NCBI GenBank assembly: GCA_947649285.1
Contig: CANSRB010000009.1
Coordinates: 1 to 42,408 of the forward strand
Direction: 5' to 3'
Origin: an uncultured Clostridia bacterium
Lineage (GTDB): Bacteria > Bacillota > Clostridia > Oscillospirales > Ruminococcaceae
DNA: 42,408 nt
Positions 7,113 through 15,623 of this stretch are shown in pieces. The number at the start of each line of letters is the position of its first letter. Positions within the stretch are counted from its first letter, which is position 1. The position numbers and the translations under genes were made by a program. The notes under the pieces are model-generated. The model was not told the origin of the DNA. It saw nothing but the letters and a program-made list of their open reading frames with translations, and searched no databases.

Positions 7113-7145
7113 ATTATACCATAGAGCGCAGCGAAATGGTATAAT
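7113..7145 (-). promoter_or_regulatory. Promoter within a 10 bp inverted repeat (ATTATACCAT / ATGGTATAAT)
   Basis: ATTATACCAT (7113-7122) and ATGGTATAAT (7136-7145) are perfect reverse complements, so an extended -10 (TGGTATAAT) exists on each strand. The minus-strand one would start transcription about 50 nt before the ABC ATPase start; the plus-strand one would fire toward the 3' end of comM. No good -35 is seen. The symmetry may also be a repressor site. Confidence 0.5.
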
Positions 7146-7197
7146 CGGCCATCGGGGCGGGAGTGAGCAACGCGAACGGATCGCCCTGGCCATCAAT

Positions 7198-7228
7198 ATA
7201 TAATAAGCGTTTTACACTTATTATATCA
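7198..7228 (-). promoter_or_regulatory. Second promoter overlapping inverted repeat ATATAATAAG-N9-CTTATTATAT
   Basis: The 10 bp dyad (7198-7207 / 7217-7226) overlaps a minus-strand TGATATAAT extended -10 (7220-7228), with TTGCCC 18 bp further upstream. The arrangement, a palindrome covering the -10 and start region, is typical of a repressible promoter for the ABC operon. Confidence 0.45.
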
Positions 7229-7396
7229 TATTTTTGCCAAAGAGGGCAATTTCAAAATGTTTCTATTTTATGATAAATTTGTGAGAATCGATTACAAATA
7301 GTGACGATACAGCCAATAGGGCATCTTTATTTAAAACGAACCAGGCAGGCGGGAATCTTCAAATTTTTTCTAAATGATTGAATAAAGCTCTTTGTT

Positions 7397-8923
7397 TTAC
7401 CGCTGCCAGTATTTCCGATCCAGACTTCGGTACTGCACCGCTTCTGCCAGATGCCGCTGCTCAATGACCTCGGATTCGTCCAGATCAGCGATGGTCCGGG
7501 CTACTTTCAGGATCCGGTCATAAGCACGGGCGGAGAGGCCCATCCGGTCGAAGGCCTGCCGCAAAAGCTGCTTCCCGGCGTCTGAAACCGGACAGGCTTC
7601 GGCGAGCAGGCCCGGTGTCAGGCGGGCGTTGCAGAAAACACCTTTCCCTTCATAGCGGGCGGCCTGGAACTGACGGGCACGATTGACGCGTGCACGAACA
7701 GAAGCGCTGGATTCGCCGGGTGCTTTGGAAGAAAGGGAGTCGAATTCCACCGGGGCGACTTCGATATGCAGGTCGAGCCGGTCGAGAAGGGGCCCGCTGA
7801 TCCGGCTGAGATATTGGGATACCCGCTGCGGGGAGCAGGTACAGGCGCGGGAGGGATGCCCGAAATAGCCGCAGGCGCAGGGATTCATAGCGGCGATCAG
7901 CATCATCGAGCAGGGATAGGTCAAGCTCCCGTTGGCGCGGGAGATCGTTACCGTCCCGTCCTCGCTTGGTTGGCGGAGCACTTCGAGCGCGGCGCGGGAC
8001 AATTCAGGCAGCTCATCCAGGAAAAGCACTCCCTGATGGGCCAGTGAAATTTCACCCGGCTTAGGGACGCTCCCCCCTCCGGAAAGCCCGGCGGGGGAGA
8101 TAGTATGATGAGGGGCGCGGAAGGGGCGGTTCAGGATGAGCGGGTATTCGGGGGAAAGCAGCCCGGCAACAGAATGGATTTTCGTGGCCTCAATGGATTC
8201 TTCGAAGGTCATATCCGGCAGGATGGAGGGCAGGCGCTTGGCAAGCATACTTTTTCCGGAGCCCGGCGGGCCGATCATGAGGGCGTTATGCCCGCCGGCA
8301 GCAGCGATTTCCAGGGCGCGGCGGGCGGATTGCTGCCCCTTGACCTCGGAAAAATCCGGGGTGCAGAGATCCTCTCTCCGCTTGGGGTTGGAGGAGGAAA
8401 CGGGCGCCAGCTCCGCCGCGCCGGTCAGGAAGTTCAGCAGCTCCCGGATATGGGCGACGGGAAAAACGTCGATCCGATCGACAATCCCGGCTTCGGCCGC
8501 GTTGGCCGCCGGAACAAAAACCGCCTGATAGCCTTTTTCCCGGGCATGGAGCACCATCGGCAGAACGCCCGTGACGCTCCGGACTTCCCCGCTGAGGGAG
8601 AGCTCGCCCAAAAAAGCGGTCTTCTCCGGCAGGGAGGAGAGCTGTCCTGAGCTCAGCAGGATCCCCAGAAAAATGGCCAGGTCATAGCTGGGGCCGGTTT
8701 TGCGGACGTCCGCCGGTGCGAGGTTGATCGTTACCCGGCCGTTCGGGAATTCATAGCCTACGTTTTTCAGGGCGGAATTTACCCGGTCACGGCTCTCTTT
8801 TACGGCGGTATCCGGCAGGCCAACCACATCGAACCGGGGTAATCCGGATGAAAGATCGGCCTCCACCTCTACTTCATAGGCGTTCATACCGAACAGCCCC
8901 AGGCTTTTTACTGCGGCAACCAT
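7397..8923 (-). CDS. comM: YifB/ComM-family AAA+ ATPase (Mg-chelatase-like)
   Basis: The 508-residue protein has the full ComM architecture. The N-terminal Lon-like ChlI domain (about 1-165) opens with the LGLFGMNAYEVEVEADLSSGLP type start. The AAA+ Mg-chelatase domain has Walker A GPPGSGKS at 218-225 and Walker B-type LFLDELPEL. The cysteine cluster NPCACGYFGHPSRACTCS lies near 345-362, and a C-terminal lid ends with a YRSLDR motif. In naturally transformable bacteria ComM is a hexameric helicase that promotes branch migration of incoming DNA; in other bacteria the role is unclear. It is monocistronic, with an extended -10 promoter upstream and no DprA or TopA neighbour. Confidence 0.95.
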   Translation of the reverse strand: MVAAVKSLGLFGMNAYEVEVEADLSSGLPRFDVVGLPDTAVKESRDRVNSALKNVGYEFPNGRVTINLAPADVRKTGPSYDLAIFLGILLSSGQLSSLPEKTAFLGELSLSGEVRSVTGVLPMVLHAREKGYQAVFVPAANAAEAGIVDRIDVFPVAHIRELLNFLTGAAELAPVSSSNPKRREDLCTPDFSEVKGQQSARRALEIAAAGGHNALMIGPPGSGKSMLAKRLPSILPDMTFEESIEATKIHSVAGLLSPEYPLILNRPFRAPHHTISPAGLSGGGSVPKPGEISLAHQGVLFLDELPELSRAALEVLRQPSEDGTVTISRANGSLTYPCSMMLIAAMNPCACGYFGHPSRACTCSPQRVSQYLSRISGPLLDRLDLHIEVAPVEFDSLSSKAPGESSASVRARVNRARQFQAARYEGKGVFCNARLTPGLLAEACPVSDAGKQLLRQAFDRMGLSARAYDRILKVARTIADLDESEVIEQRHLAEAVQYRSLDRKYWQR

Positions 8924-8966
8924 CTGTTCGCTCCCCTTTCCTGCAAGTAATGGATTCTATTCTTTC

Positions 8967-8975
8967 ATTATAGCA
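8967..8975 (-). promoter_or_regulatory. Extended -10 promoter of comM
   Basis: On the minus strand TGCTATAAT (TGnTATAAT) lies about 45 nt before the comM start codon. No strong -35 is visible, as is common for extended -10 promoters. The dyad GGAAAAAGG/CCTTTTTCC lies across the -35 region. Confidence 0.6.
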
Positions 8976-9082
8976 ATTCGAGCGGAAAAAGGACAGCCCT
9001 TTTTCCACTTTTCAACCGGCTTTTTTTCCAGGCCGGTTTTGGGATGCGGAAAGTGGAAGCTATTATAATAGAAACTATTTTT

Positions 9083-9111
9083 TCAGGGAGAAAAAGGCCC
9101 CTGATTTTTTT
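9083..9111 (+). terminator. Intrinsic terminator or attenuator upstream of the ABC exporter
   Basis: TCAGGG (9083-9088) pairs with CCCTGA (9099-9104) over a 10 nt loop, followed directly by seven T residues. It is oriented toward the exporter genes and lies downstream of a TATAAT at 9064-9069, while no plus-strand gene precedes it. It could end a short leader transcript (attenuation) or block read-through. Confidence 0.6.
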
Positions 9112-9177
9112 GGTATTTTTGCTCAGAGAAGAGGGTGAAAATTCGTCATTTTGTTCTGACTTAATTTTCAGAAAAGA

Positions 9178-9205
9178 TTGCATTTCCCAATTCATTCGCT
9201 ATAAT
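9178..9205 (+). promoter_or_regulatory. Sigma-A promoter of the ABC exporter operon
   Basis: TTGCAT (9178-9183), a 16 bp spacer and TATAAT (9200-9205) form a good promoter downstream of the terminator. The expected start is near 9212, leaving a ~70 nt leader. Confidence 0.65.
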
Positions 9206-9281
9206 GTAACATATCGGAGCAATTCGGCTTTTTCCGGATTGCCTGCATACGGGAAAATTTGAGAAGAAAACGGGTGACAAC

Positions 9282-11075
9282 ATGAACCAATTGAAATGGC
9301 TTTGGAAGAATATGGAGGGCAACCGTGCGCTGTATGTGTTCGCGCTTTGCTCCACGGTGATTCTTTCCATAGTCGACCTGGTCAACGCCAACGTAACCGC
9401 CATGATTATGGATCAGGTTTTTGAACCGATCCGGGCGGGTGCTGCGTTGGATGATCTGATGTGGCGGAGGCTGATCCAGCTGGTAGTTTTTCTGGTAGTG
9501 TTTACGCTGTTCCGGACCGGCTACAATTATCTGGCGATTATCTCCTATGAACGCTGCTCCCAGGGGCTGACTTACCGGCTCCGCCGGGATCTCTACGCCA
9601 ATATGCAGCGGCAGGATATGGCGTTTTACAGCAAGAACCGGACGGGCAGCCTGATGACCTGCCTGACCGGCGACATGGATATGGTTCGGCATACAACCGC
9701 CTATGTCCTGCGGATGCTGATTAACTGCGTGGTGCTGTTCTTATCCACCACCATCTGCTTTTTAGTCAAGGATTGGCTGTTTGCGCTCAGCCTGTTGGTT
9801 ATCACCCCGCTGATCGCTTTTTTCACCACCCGTTTTTCCAAACAGGTGGGGCCGCTTTATGTTGACCTGCGGGAACGTCTGTCCCAGATGAACACCGCCG
9901 CGCAGGAGAATATTTCCGGAAACCGGGTGGTAAAAGCTTTTGCGCGCGAGCCCTATGAATGCGAAAAATTCGACGAGAAAAACCGGGATTTCAAAAAGGC
10001 CAACCTCAAAGCCTCTTTGCTCTGGCTGAAATATATGCCTTATATCGACGGGTTTTCCCAGTCGCTTTCGGTAGCGGTGCTGCTGGTCGGCGGGCTGTTC
10101 TTAATTATGGGCCGGATCAGTATTGGTACGTTTACCCTGTTTAACTCCCTTTCCTGGACGCTGACTAATCCCATGCGGATGCTGGGAATGCTGATTAACG
10201 ACCTCCAGCGGTTTTTTGCCAGCGCAAATAAGATTATTGAGCTGTATTATGCCGCTCCGGATATTCAGGACAGCGAAAAGGCCAAGCCGCAGTCCGGCCG
10301 GGTAAAGGGCGGGCTCCGGTTTGAGGATGTCAGTCTGACCCTGCATGGCAGCCCGGTGCTCCGGAGTATCAACCTGGAGATCCAGCCAGGGGAAACCGTG
10401 GCGATCATGGGCAGCACGGGTTCCGGCAAGACCTCCCTGGTCAACCTGATCCCACGTTTTTCCGATGTCACCCAAGGGCGTTTGCTGCTGGATGGCCGGG
10501 ATGTCCGGCAGTATTACCTGCATGACCTCCGTTCGGCGATCGGGATTGCTACTCAGGATGTCTTCCTGTTTTCGGATACGGTGGACGGGAATATCGCTTA
10601 CGGGGATTCCCAGATGTCGGAGGAGGACGTCGCCAAATATGCCAAAATCGCCTGTGTGGATTTTGCTTCCAAGCTGCCGCAGGGTTTTGATACCATCATC
10701 GGCGAACGGGGCACCGGGCTTTCCGGCGGTCAGAAGCAGCGGATCGCGCTGGCCCGTGCGCTGGCTGTCCGGCCTTCTGTCCTGATCCTGGACGATACGA
10801 CTTCCGCCGTGGATATGGAAACCGAAAAATACATCCAGGACGAGTTGGATCGGTTGGATTTCGACTGCACCAAGATTATCGTGGCACAGCGGATCTCCAC
10901 CACCAAGCGTGCGGATAAGATCGTGATCCTGAACCAGGGCGAGGTGGTGCAGGTTGGTACTCATCAGGAGCTTTCCAAGCAGGAGGGGTATTACCGCGAG
11001 GTATTCCTGCTCCAGAACGGGCAGGAAGATCAGCTCCGCGCAGAATTAGGCCGGGAGGTGAGCGAGAATGGCTAG
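9282..11075 (+). CDS. ABC exporter half-transporter with degenerate catalytic site (BmrC/TM287-type)
   Basis: The 597-residue protein has six predicted membrane helices (~15-310) fused to a nucleotide-binding domain: Walker A GSTGSGKT at 377-384, Q-loop ATQDVFLFS and canonical signature LSGGQ at 480-484. Walker B reads LILDD, with Asp505 replacing the catalytic Glu, and the switch His is Gln536 (VAQRIST). These substitutions mark the non-hydrolytic site of heterodimeric type IV exporters such as BmrCD, LmrCD and TM287/288. The downstream gene overlaps by 8 bp and supplies the second half. Substrates of the family are drugs, lipids or peptides; this one's are unknown. The ribosome binding site is weak (GGGTGA). 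Confidence 0.94.
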   Translation: MNQLKWLWKNMEGNRALYVFALCSTVILSIVDLVNANVTAMIMDQVFEPIRAGAALDDLMWRRLIQLVVFLVVFTLFRTGYNYLAIISYERCSQGLTYRLRRDLYANMQRQDMAFYSKNRTGSLMTCLTGDMDMVRHTTAYVLRMLINCVVLFLSTTICFLVKDWLFALSLLVITPLIAFFTTRFSKQVGPLYVDLRERLSQMNTAAQENISGNRVVKAFAREPYECEKFDEKNRDFKKANLKASLLWLKYMPYIDGFSQSLSVAVLLVGGLFLIMGRISIGTFTLFNSLSWTLTNPMRMLGMLINDLQRFFASANKIIELYYAAPDIQDSEKAKPQSGRVKGGLRFEDVSLTLHGSPVLRSINLEIQPGETVAIMGSTGSGKTSLVNLIPRFSDVTQGRLLLDGRDVRQYYLHDLRSAIGIATQDVFLFSDTVDGNIAYGDSQMSEEDVAKYAKIACVDFASKLPQGFDTIIGERGTGLSGGQKQRIALARALAVRPSVLILDDTTSAVDMETEKYIQDELDRLDFDCTKIIVAQRISTTKRADKIVILNQGEVVQVGTHQELSKQEGYYREVFLLQNGQEDQLRAELGREVSENG

Positions 11076-12837
11076 AAACCGTTTTGACATTGACGAAACG
11101 CTGGAAACCCCATTCAGCATGAAGCATCTGATGCGCGCCGGGGTTTATATCAAGCGGCATAAAAAGCGGATGATCCAGTCGCTGTTTTACTCGGCGATTT
11201 CGGCGATCTCGGCTTTGTTCGGCCCGATTTTTATTGCGGAGGGCATCAACACCGCGGTTCCGAACAAGGATATTGGGCTGTTGCTTCTGCTGACCGCGGG
11301 GTTGGCGCTTTCCATTGTGCTGAGTATTGTTTTTTCCGTGATCCGTTCCCGCTATATGACGATTGTCGGGCAGGAGATTATCTATGATATCCGGAAAGAC
11401 CTCTTCGAGCATTTGCAGCGGCTTTCCTTCCAGTATTACGATGACCGCCCTCATGGGAAGATCCTGACTCGCGTGATCAATTATGTCAACAATGTGTCGG
11501 ATATGCTTTCCAACGGGATTATCAACTTCATCCTGGAAACCTTTAACATTCTGATTATCGCCGGGTTTATGCTTTCGCTGGACTGGCGGCTCAGCCTGGT
11601 GGTCATGGCGGGGATCCCGCTCTTCCTGATTGTGGCGATGATTCTCAAGCCGGCGCAGCGCCGGGCATGGCAGAGCGTTTCCAATAAGGGCTCCAACCTG
11701 AACGCCTATCTGCATGAAAGCCTGGACGGAGCGAAAATCACCCAAGCCTTTACCCGGGAGGAGGAAAATGCCGGGATTTACGACCGGCTGAATACCGCCT
11801 ACCGGAAATCCTGGATGAAAGCGCAGTATACCTCCAACCTGGTCTGGCTGTCGGTGGATAATATCTCCACCTGGGTGATTGCGGCAATGTATCTGGTCGG
11901 AGTTTCCTTCCTGGGGAAATCCCTCGAAATCGGTACCATGATTGCGATTGCTTCCTATGCATGGCGGTTCTGGCAGCCGATTCTGAGCCTCTCCAACCTG
12001 TATAACAGCTTTATCAATACGATTGCTTATCTTGAACGGATCTTCGAGATGCTGGACGAACCGGTCACGGTGGACGACGAACCGGACGCTTCGGAGCTGC
12101 CGTCCATCTCAGGGGATGTGACTTTCGAGGATGTAACCTTCTCCTATGACGGCAGCGTCAATGTATTGGAGCACTTCGGCCTGGAGGTCAAAGCTGGGCA
12201 GTCGATTGCCCTGGTCGGCCCGACCGGGGCCGGGAAAACGACGGTGGTCAACCTGATTTCCCGGTTCTACAACGTTACCGGCGGCCGGGTGCTGGTCGAC
12301 GGGCAGGATATTTCCAAGGTGACGCTGCGCTCCCTCCGCTCCCAGATGGGGATTATGCTTCAGGACAGCTTTATCTTCTCGGGGACGATTATGGATAATA
12401 TCCGTTACGGCCGGCTGGACGCCACGGATGAGGAGGTCATGGAGGCGGCGAAAACTGTCCGGGCGCATGGCTTCATTTCCGAGTTTGAGGACGGTTATTT
12501 TACCCAGGTGAACGAGCGGGGCTCGCGGCTGTCCCAGGGGCAGAAGCAGCTGATTGCATTTGCCCGCACCCTGCTTTCCGATCCGAAAATCCTGGTGTTG
12601 GACGAGGCGACCTCCGCCATCGACGCGAAAACGGAGCGGCTGGTGCAGGAGGGCTTGCAGGCCCTGCTCCATGGGCGTACCAGCTTCATCATCGCGCACC
12701 GGCTGTCCACCATCAAGAACTGCGACCGGATTTTGTACATCGCCAATAAAGGCATCGCGGAAAGCGGTTCCCATCAGGAGCTGCTGGCTCAGAAAGGCGC
12801 GTATTACCATCTTTATACGGCGCAGATCGAGGAGTGA
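11068..12837 (+). CDS. ABC exporter half-transporter with canonical ATPase (BmrD/TM288-type)
   Basis: The 589-residue protein has six N-terminal membrane helices and a nucleotide-binding domain with Walker A GPTGAGKT at 384-391, Walker B LVLDEATSAID with catalytic Glu513 and switch His544 (IIAHRLS). Its signature is LSQGQ (488-492) rather than LSGGQ, the usual partner change completing the degenerate site formed with the first subunit. The start overlaps the upstream gene by 8 bp and is preceded by GGGAGGTGAG, so production of the two subunits is coupled. A vanW-family gene starts 5 bp after its stop. Confidence 0.95.
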   Translation: MARNRFDIDETLETPFSMKHLMRAGVYIKRHKKRMIQSLFYSAISAISALFGPIFIAEGINTAVPNKDIGLLLLLTAGLALSIVLSIVFSVIRSRYMTIVGQEIIYDIRKDLFEHLQRLSFQYYDDRPHGKILTRVINYVNNVSDMLSNGIINFILETFNILIIAGFMLSLDWRLSLVVMAGIPLFLIVAMILKPAQRRAWQSVSNKGSNLNAYLHESLDGAKITQAFTREEENAGIYDRLNTAYRKSWMKAQYTSNLVWLSVDNISTWVIAAMYLVGVSFLGKSLEIGTMIAIASYAWRFWQPILSLSNLYNSFINTIAYLERIFEMLDEPVTVDDEPDASELPSISGDVTFEDVTFSYDGSVNVLEHFGLEVKAGQSIALVGPTGAGKTTVVNLISRFYNVTGGRVLVDGQDISKVTLRSLRSQMGIMLQDSFIFSGTIMDNIRYGRLDATDEEVMEAAKTVRAHGFISEFEDGYFTQVNERGSRLSQGQKQLIAFARTLLSDPKILVLDEATSAIDAKTERLVQEGLQALLHGRTSFIIAHRLSTIKNCDRILYIANKGIAESGSHQELLAQKGAYYHLYTAQIEE

Positions 12838-12841
12838 TCGT

Positions 12842-13696
12842 ATGGAGGAAAAATCCAGCCGTCGGCTTTTTTGCGAGCTTTCCCCGGCGGCCTATGCACT
12901 GTCGGCGGCGAAATGCCGGATGCTGCGCCGGGTATCGGACTTGGCTTCTCCCTTAAAATTTGCGAAATCAAAACAGGCGGCTCCGCTGCCTGTTTTGATT
13001 TATAAACATCAGTCTTTAATCCGCCGCAAGCTGGGGAATGTAGATCCTGTGCTTCAGGAAAATAAAGCCGTCAATTTGGCATTGGCCGCTCCCAAGGTCA
13101 ACGGGATCCTGATCCGGCCGGGCGAGGTATTTTCCTTTTGGAGATTGGTAGGCTCCTGCTCTGCCCGGAAAGGATATCGGGAGGGGCTGACCATCCAAAA
13201 GGGCTGCGTCGGTTCGGGTACGGGCGGCGGGATGTGCCAGTTCACCAACCTGATCCATTGGATGGTCCTGCACTCCCCGCTGGAGGTTATTGAGCGGCAT
13301 CATCATGACGGTGTAGACTTGTTTCCGGATTTCGGACGGCAGGTCCCGTTTGGGATGGGTACATCGGTCCTCTATAACTACCTGGATTATCGGTTCCGTA
13401 ATCCGACATCCCAGACGTTTCAGCTTTTAGTTTCCACAACGGAAACCCATCTTTGTGGAAAACTTTTCGCGGAGTATCCGTTGGAGGAAAAATACCATAT
13501 CGAAATCCAAGGGGAGCATTTTTCCCGAGAGGGCGGCCAGGTTTACCGGAATGGACAGATCTACCGCTATTGTATCGATAAACACACTGGTGAGGAGCTT
13601 CGGCGGGAGCTGCTTCAGGAAAATCATGCCCGGGTGCTGTATGATCTTCCGGGTTCTGTGAGAGTTTTCGAGCCAACCTCTTATACTAATTCTTAA
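12842..13696 (+). CDS. VanW family protein
   Basis: The 284-residue protein contains the VanW core: LNPGEVFSFW-type segment (here LIRPGEVFSFWRLVG), YREGLTIQKG, GTGGGMCQFTNLIHWM and HHHDG..LFPDFGRQVPFG. The family was named from vancomycin clusters, but its biochemical role is unknown. No signal peptide or membrane helix is evident. The ORF track begins earlier in frame (12554), but ATG 12842 just after the exporter stop, with GAGGAG 7-12 nt upstream, is the natural start. It is the third gene of the exporter operon. The stop codon falls within the left arm of the hairpin repeat (13684-13698), so the last few residues may derive from the repeat. Confidence 0.9.
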   Translation: MEEKSSRRLFCELSPAAYALSAAKCRMLRRVSDLASPLKFAKSKQAAPLPVLIYKHQSLIRRKLGNVDPVLQENKAVNLALAAPKVNGILIRPGEVFSFWRLVGSCSARKGYREGLTIQKGCVGSGTGGGMCQFTNLIHWMVLHSPLEVIERHHHDGVDLFPDFGRQVPFGMGTSVLYNYLDYRFRNPTSQTFQLLVSTTETHLCGKLFAEYPLEEKYHIEIQGEHFSREGGQVYRNGQIYRYCIDKHTGEELRRELLQENHARVLYDLPGSVRVFEPTSYTNS

Positions 13697-13798
13697 TATA
13701 AAACGATGCAGTCGTTTTATTGGGCGGCGGAATGCGGTCCGGCGGCGTATCTTGCCGCAATAAAAAGATTTTAATCTTTTTATTAAGAAATAGTATTA
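13684..13798. repeat. Compound hairpin repeat, copy B, with terminal inverted repeats
   Basis: Outer arms TACTAATTCTTAATA (13684-13698) and TATTAAGAAATAGTA (13781-13795) are inverted with one mismatch in 15. Inside are ATAAAACGA-N5-TCGTTTTAT (13698-13720), GCGGC-N7-GCCGC (13742-13758) and AATAAAAAGATT-tt-AATCTTTTTATT (13759-13784). The inner pair resembles copy A at 2475-2527, and the right end matches copy C at 37011-37032 in 20 of 22 positions. At ~115 bp without coding capacity it is MITE-like. It starts within the vanW-family gene and may also act as a terminator. Confidence 0.65.
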
Positions 13799-13811
13799 AT
13801 CCAGACAAATA

Positions 13812-13849
13812 AAACCGGCCCTGCTTTCAATCGGAAGCAGGGCCGGTTT
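13812..13849. terminator. Bidirectional intrinsic terminator
   Basis: AAACCGGCCCTGCTT (13812-13826) pairs perfectly with AAGCAGGGCCGGTTT (13835-13849), loop 8 nt, between the convergent vanW-family and chemoreceptor genes. Confidence 0.9.
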
Positions 13850-13862
13850 ATTGCGCTGATAT

Positions 13863-15608
13863 TTAATATTTGCCGTTGGAGCTGAATTCCATGGAATCAA
13901 ACGAGAAGTCAGAAGAAACAGCAGCCGGCAGGGTAGCTTCGGCGGAGAAAAGGGTGTTTTTCAGCCGGAACTGGTTCATCAGGGAGTTCATCAGCTGAGC
14001 CTGGGAAGAAAGCTCTTCGCTGGCTGCCGCGCTTTCCTCCGATGTAGCCGAGTTGGTTTGGACGACGGCCGAGATCTGGGACAGCCCGGTGTTGATGACG
14101 TCCACAGAGGAAGCCTGCTCTGCAGAAGCGGCCGAAATATTCCGGATTTTTTCTACGACCTCCTGGGTTCCGGTTACAACCAGAAGCAGGGATTCCTGGG
14201 TGTCTTTTGCCAGGGTTTCGCCGTTGGAAACAGCCACAAGCGTCTTTTCGATCAGCTCAGTGGTGCTCTGCGCGGCCTGGGCGCTCTTGGCAGCCAGGTT
14301 GCGGACTTCGTCTGCAACGACTGCAAAGCCTTTCCCGGCCGATCCGGCGCGGGCAGCCTCAACAGCGGCGTTCAATGCAAGGATATTCGTCTGGAATGCG
14401 ATATCGTCGATAGTTTTAATAATGTTGCCGATCTCTTTGGAGCAAACGCTGATTTCGCTCATCGCATGGGTCATGCTGTTCATTTGTTCATTGCACGAGG
14501 AGATCTGTGTGCCTACATTCTCGGCACCTTCCCGGGTTGCAGCTGCGTTTTCTGCGTTGCTGCGGACCTGATCTGCAATCTGATGGACGGTAGCAACCAG
14601 GTTTTCGATTTCATTGGCCTGCTCGGTTGCGCCCTGGGCCAGCTGCTGCGCCCCGTTGGATACATCGTCGGCACTGCTGCCAACCTGTTCGGAAGCCATG
14701 CGGACTTTGGACATTGTGGCGTTCATTTGATCGAAAATTTGTACCAGGGAATCATGGATTGTCGCGAAATCGCCCAGATAATCCATCTCGTTTTCAACAG
14801 AGAGATCCCCTTGGGAGAGGGAATGGAGCTTGGAGGAGATATCCGCAATATAGCTTTTCAGCGTACGCACGGCGCTGTTCAGGTTATTGGCGAGAAGTTC
14901 AATTTCGTCATCCTTGTTTTGAACATCAATCTGGAAGCCCAGGTTGCCTTGTGCAAGCAGGGAGCCGGATTGTGCAATAGAGCCGATGGGCTTAACTACT
15001 TTTTTCATAATATAAGAAATCAGCATACCGCTGACCAGGACGATCAGGATAATGGTACCAACAACGCTGGCTTCGGTGAAAAGGATCGCATTATGCAGGG
15101 AGCTTTCGTTTTTTGCCACCATTTCCGAGGTAATGCCGCTGACCTCGTTGAGCAGGCCGACTAAAGTTTCCACATTTTTGGTGGTGACATTTTCGTAGGT
15201 GCTTTTGACAGCAGCAGCGTTCGAGCTGTTCTCCAAAATGGTGATTGCAGATTCATGCACTGCCTGATGGTAATTTTTCATTTCTTCCATCAAGGGAGCG
15301 ATACGTTCGTCCGGCAGGGTGCTTGGGTCTGTGCCATAGAGCCATTTCCCCAGTTCGCAGCCGGTATAATCGGTACTTCCGGTAAATTCTGTGTTGAACG
15401 CAATGGAGGAGGTCAGGCTTTCCATCCATCCGTAATGGGCGCGCTGGGCGCCCAGCACAATACTGTTTATTTCGGTTGCCGATTTGGTGGAGCGATTAAA
15501 TTCCGTCAGTTTCAGCAAAGCCATGAAAGTAAGTGTACTGCTTAGAATAACAACCGCGAAAATAATGATGACACGTGTCCAAACAGATTTTTTGATTGAG
15601 TGTTTCAC
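13863..15608 (-). CDS. Methyl-accepting chemotaxis protein with N-terminal CZB-like zinc-binding sensor
   Basis: The protein has 581 residues: TM1 about 13-33, sensor region 34-178, TM2 about 180-200, HAMP about 200-255, then the methyl-accepting coiled coil with the invariant hairpin tip [18 protein letters not shown]. The sensor region contains His58 (AHYGW), Cys84 in CELGKWLYG, His114 and His118 (HQAVH), which matches the 3His-1Cys pattern of the chemoreceptor zinc-binding (CZB) domain. CZB usually occurs in cytosolic proteins, whereas here it lies between two membrane helices and should face outside. It is expected to signal to CheA and adapt by methylation. GTG start with AGAGGA 7 nt upstream. 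It follows the other receptor gene by 15 bp in one operon. Confidence 0.9.
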   Translation of the reverse strand: MKHSIKKSVWTRVIIIFAVVILSSTLTFMALLKLTEFNRSTKSATEINSIVLGAQRAHYGWMESLTSSIAFNTEFTGSTDYTGCELGKWLYGTDPSTLPDERIAPLMEEMKNYHQAVHESAITILENSSNAAAVKSTYENVTTKNVETLVGLLNEVSGITSEMVAKNESSLHNAILFTEASVVGTIILIVLVSGMLISYIMKKVVKPIGSIAQSGSLLAQGNLGFQIDVQNKDDEIELLANNLNSAVRTLKSYIADISSKLHSLSQGDLSVENEMDYLGDFATIHDSLVQIFDQMNATMSKVRMASEQVGSSADDVSNGAQQLAQGATEQANEIENLVATVHQIADQVRSNAENAAATREGAENVGTQISSCNEQMNSMTHAMSEISVCSKEIGNIIKTIDDIAFQTNILALNAAVEAARAGSAGKGFAVVADEVRNLAAKSAQAAQSTTELIEKTLVAVSNGETLAKDTQESLLLVVTGTQEVVEKIRNISAASAEQASSVDVINTGLSQISAVVQTNSATSEESAAASEELSSQAQLMNSLMNQFRLKNTLFSAEATLPAAVSSDFSFDSMEFSSNGKY

Positions 15609-15623
15609 AAAGCATCCTCTTTT

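Larger units (their letters stand above)
7057..7396. other. Intergenic region between comM and the ABC operon
   Basis: 340 bp without a gene. It holds two inverted repeats that each contain a minus-strand extended -10 (separate entries) and a weak 5 bp hairpin TTGCC/GGCAA at 7234-7249 with A/T flanks that could be a minor minus-strand terminator for comM. The rest is AT-rich with no recognisable RNA or coding frame. Confidence 0.5.
8924..9281. other. Divergent intergenic region, comM / ABC exporter
   Basis: 358 bp rich in dyads: GGAAAAAGG-N5-CCTTTTTCC (8984-9006), AACCGGC-N11-GCCGGTT (about 9014-9038), the terminator at 9083-9111, and promoters on both strands. A plus-strand open frame (9044-9262, 72 codons) crosses the terminator. 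It has no good ribosome binding site, and a TATAAT box (9064-9069) lies inside it. It could be a leader ORF but is not called as a gene. Confidence 0.45.

Noticed and set aside
12554-12841. Upstream extension of the vanW-family ORF
   Set aside because: It overlaps the exporter's conserved ATPase domain in another frame; ATG 12842 with a ribosome binding site is the real start.
14058-15164. Long plus-strand ORFs antisense to the chemoreceptor genes (also 15669-17090)
   Set aside because: They mirror the highly biased codons of the methyl-accepting domains and show no family resemblance; shadows of the real minus-strand genes.
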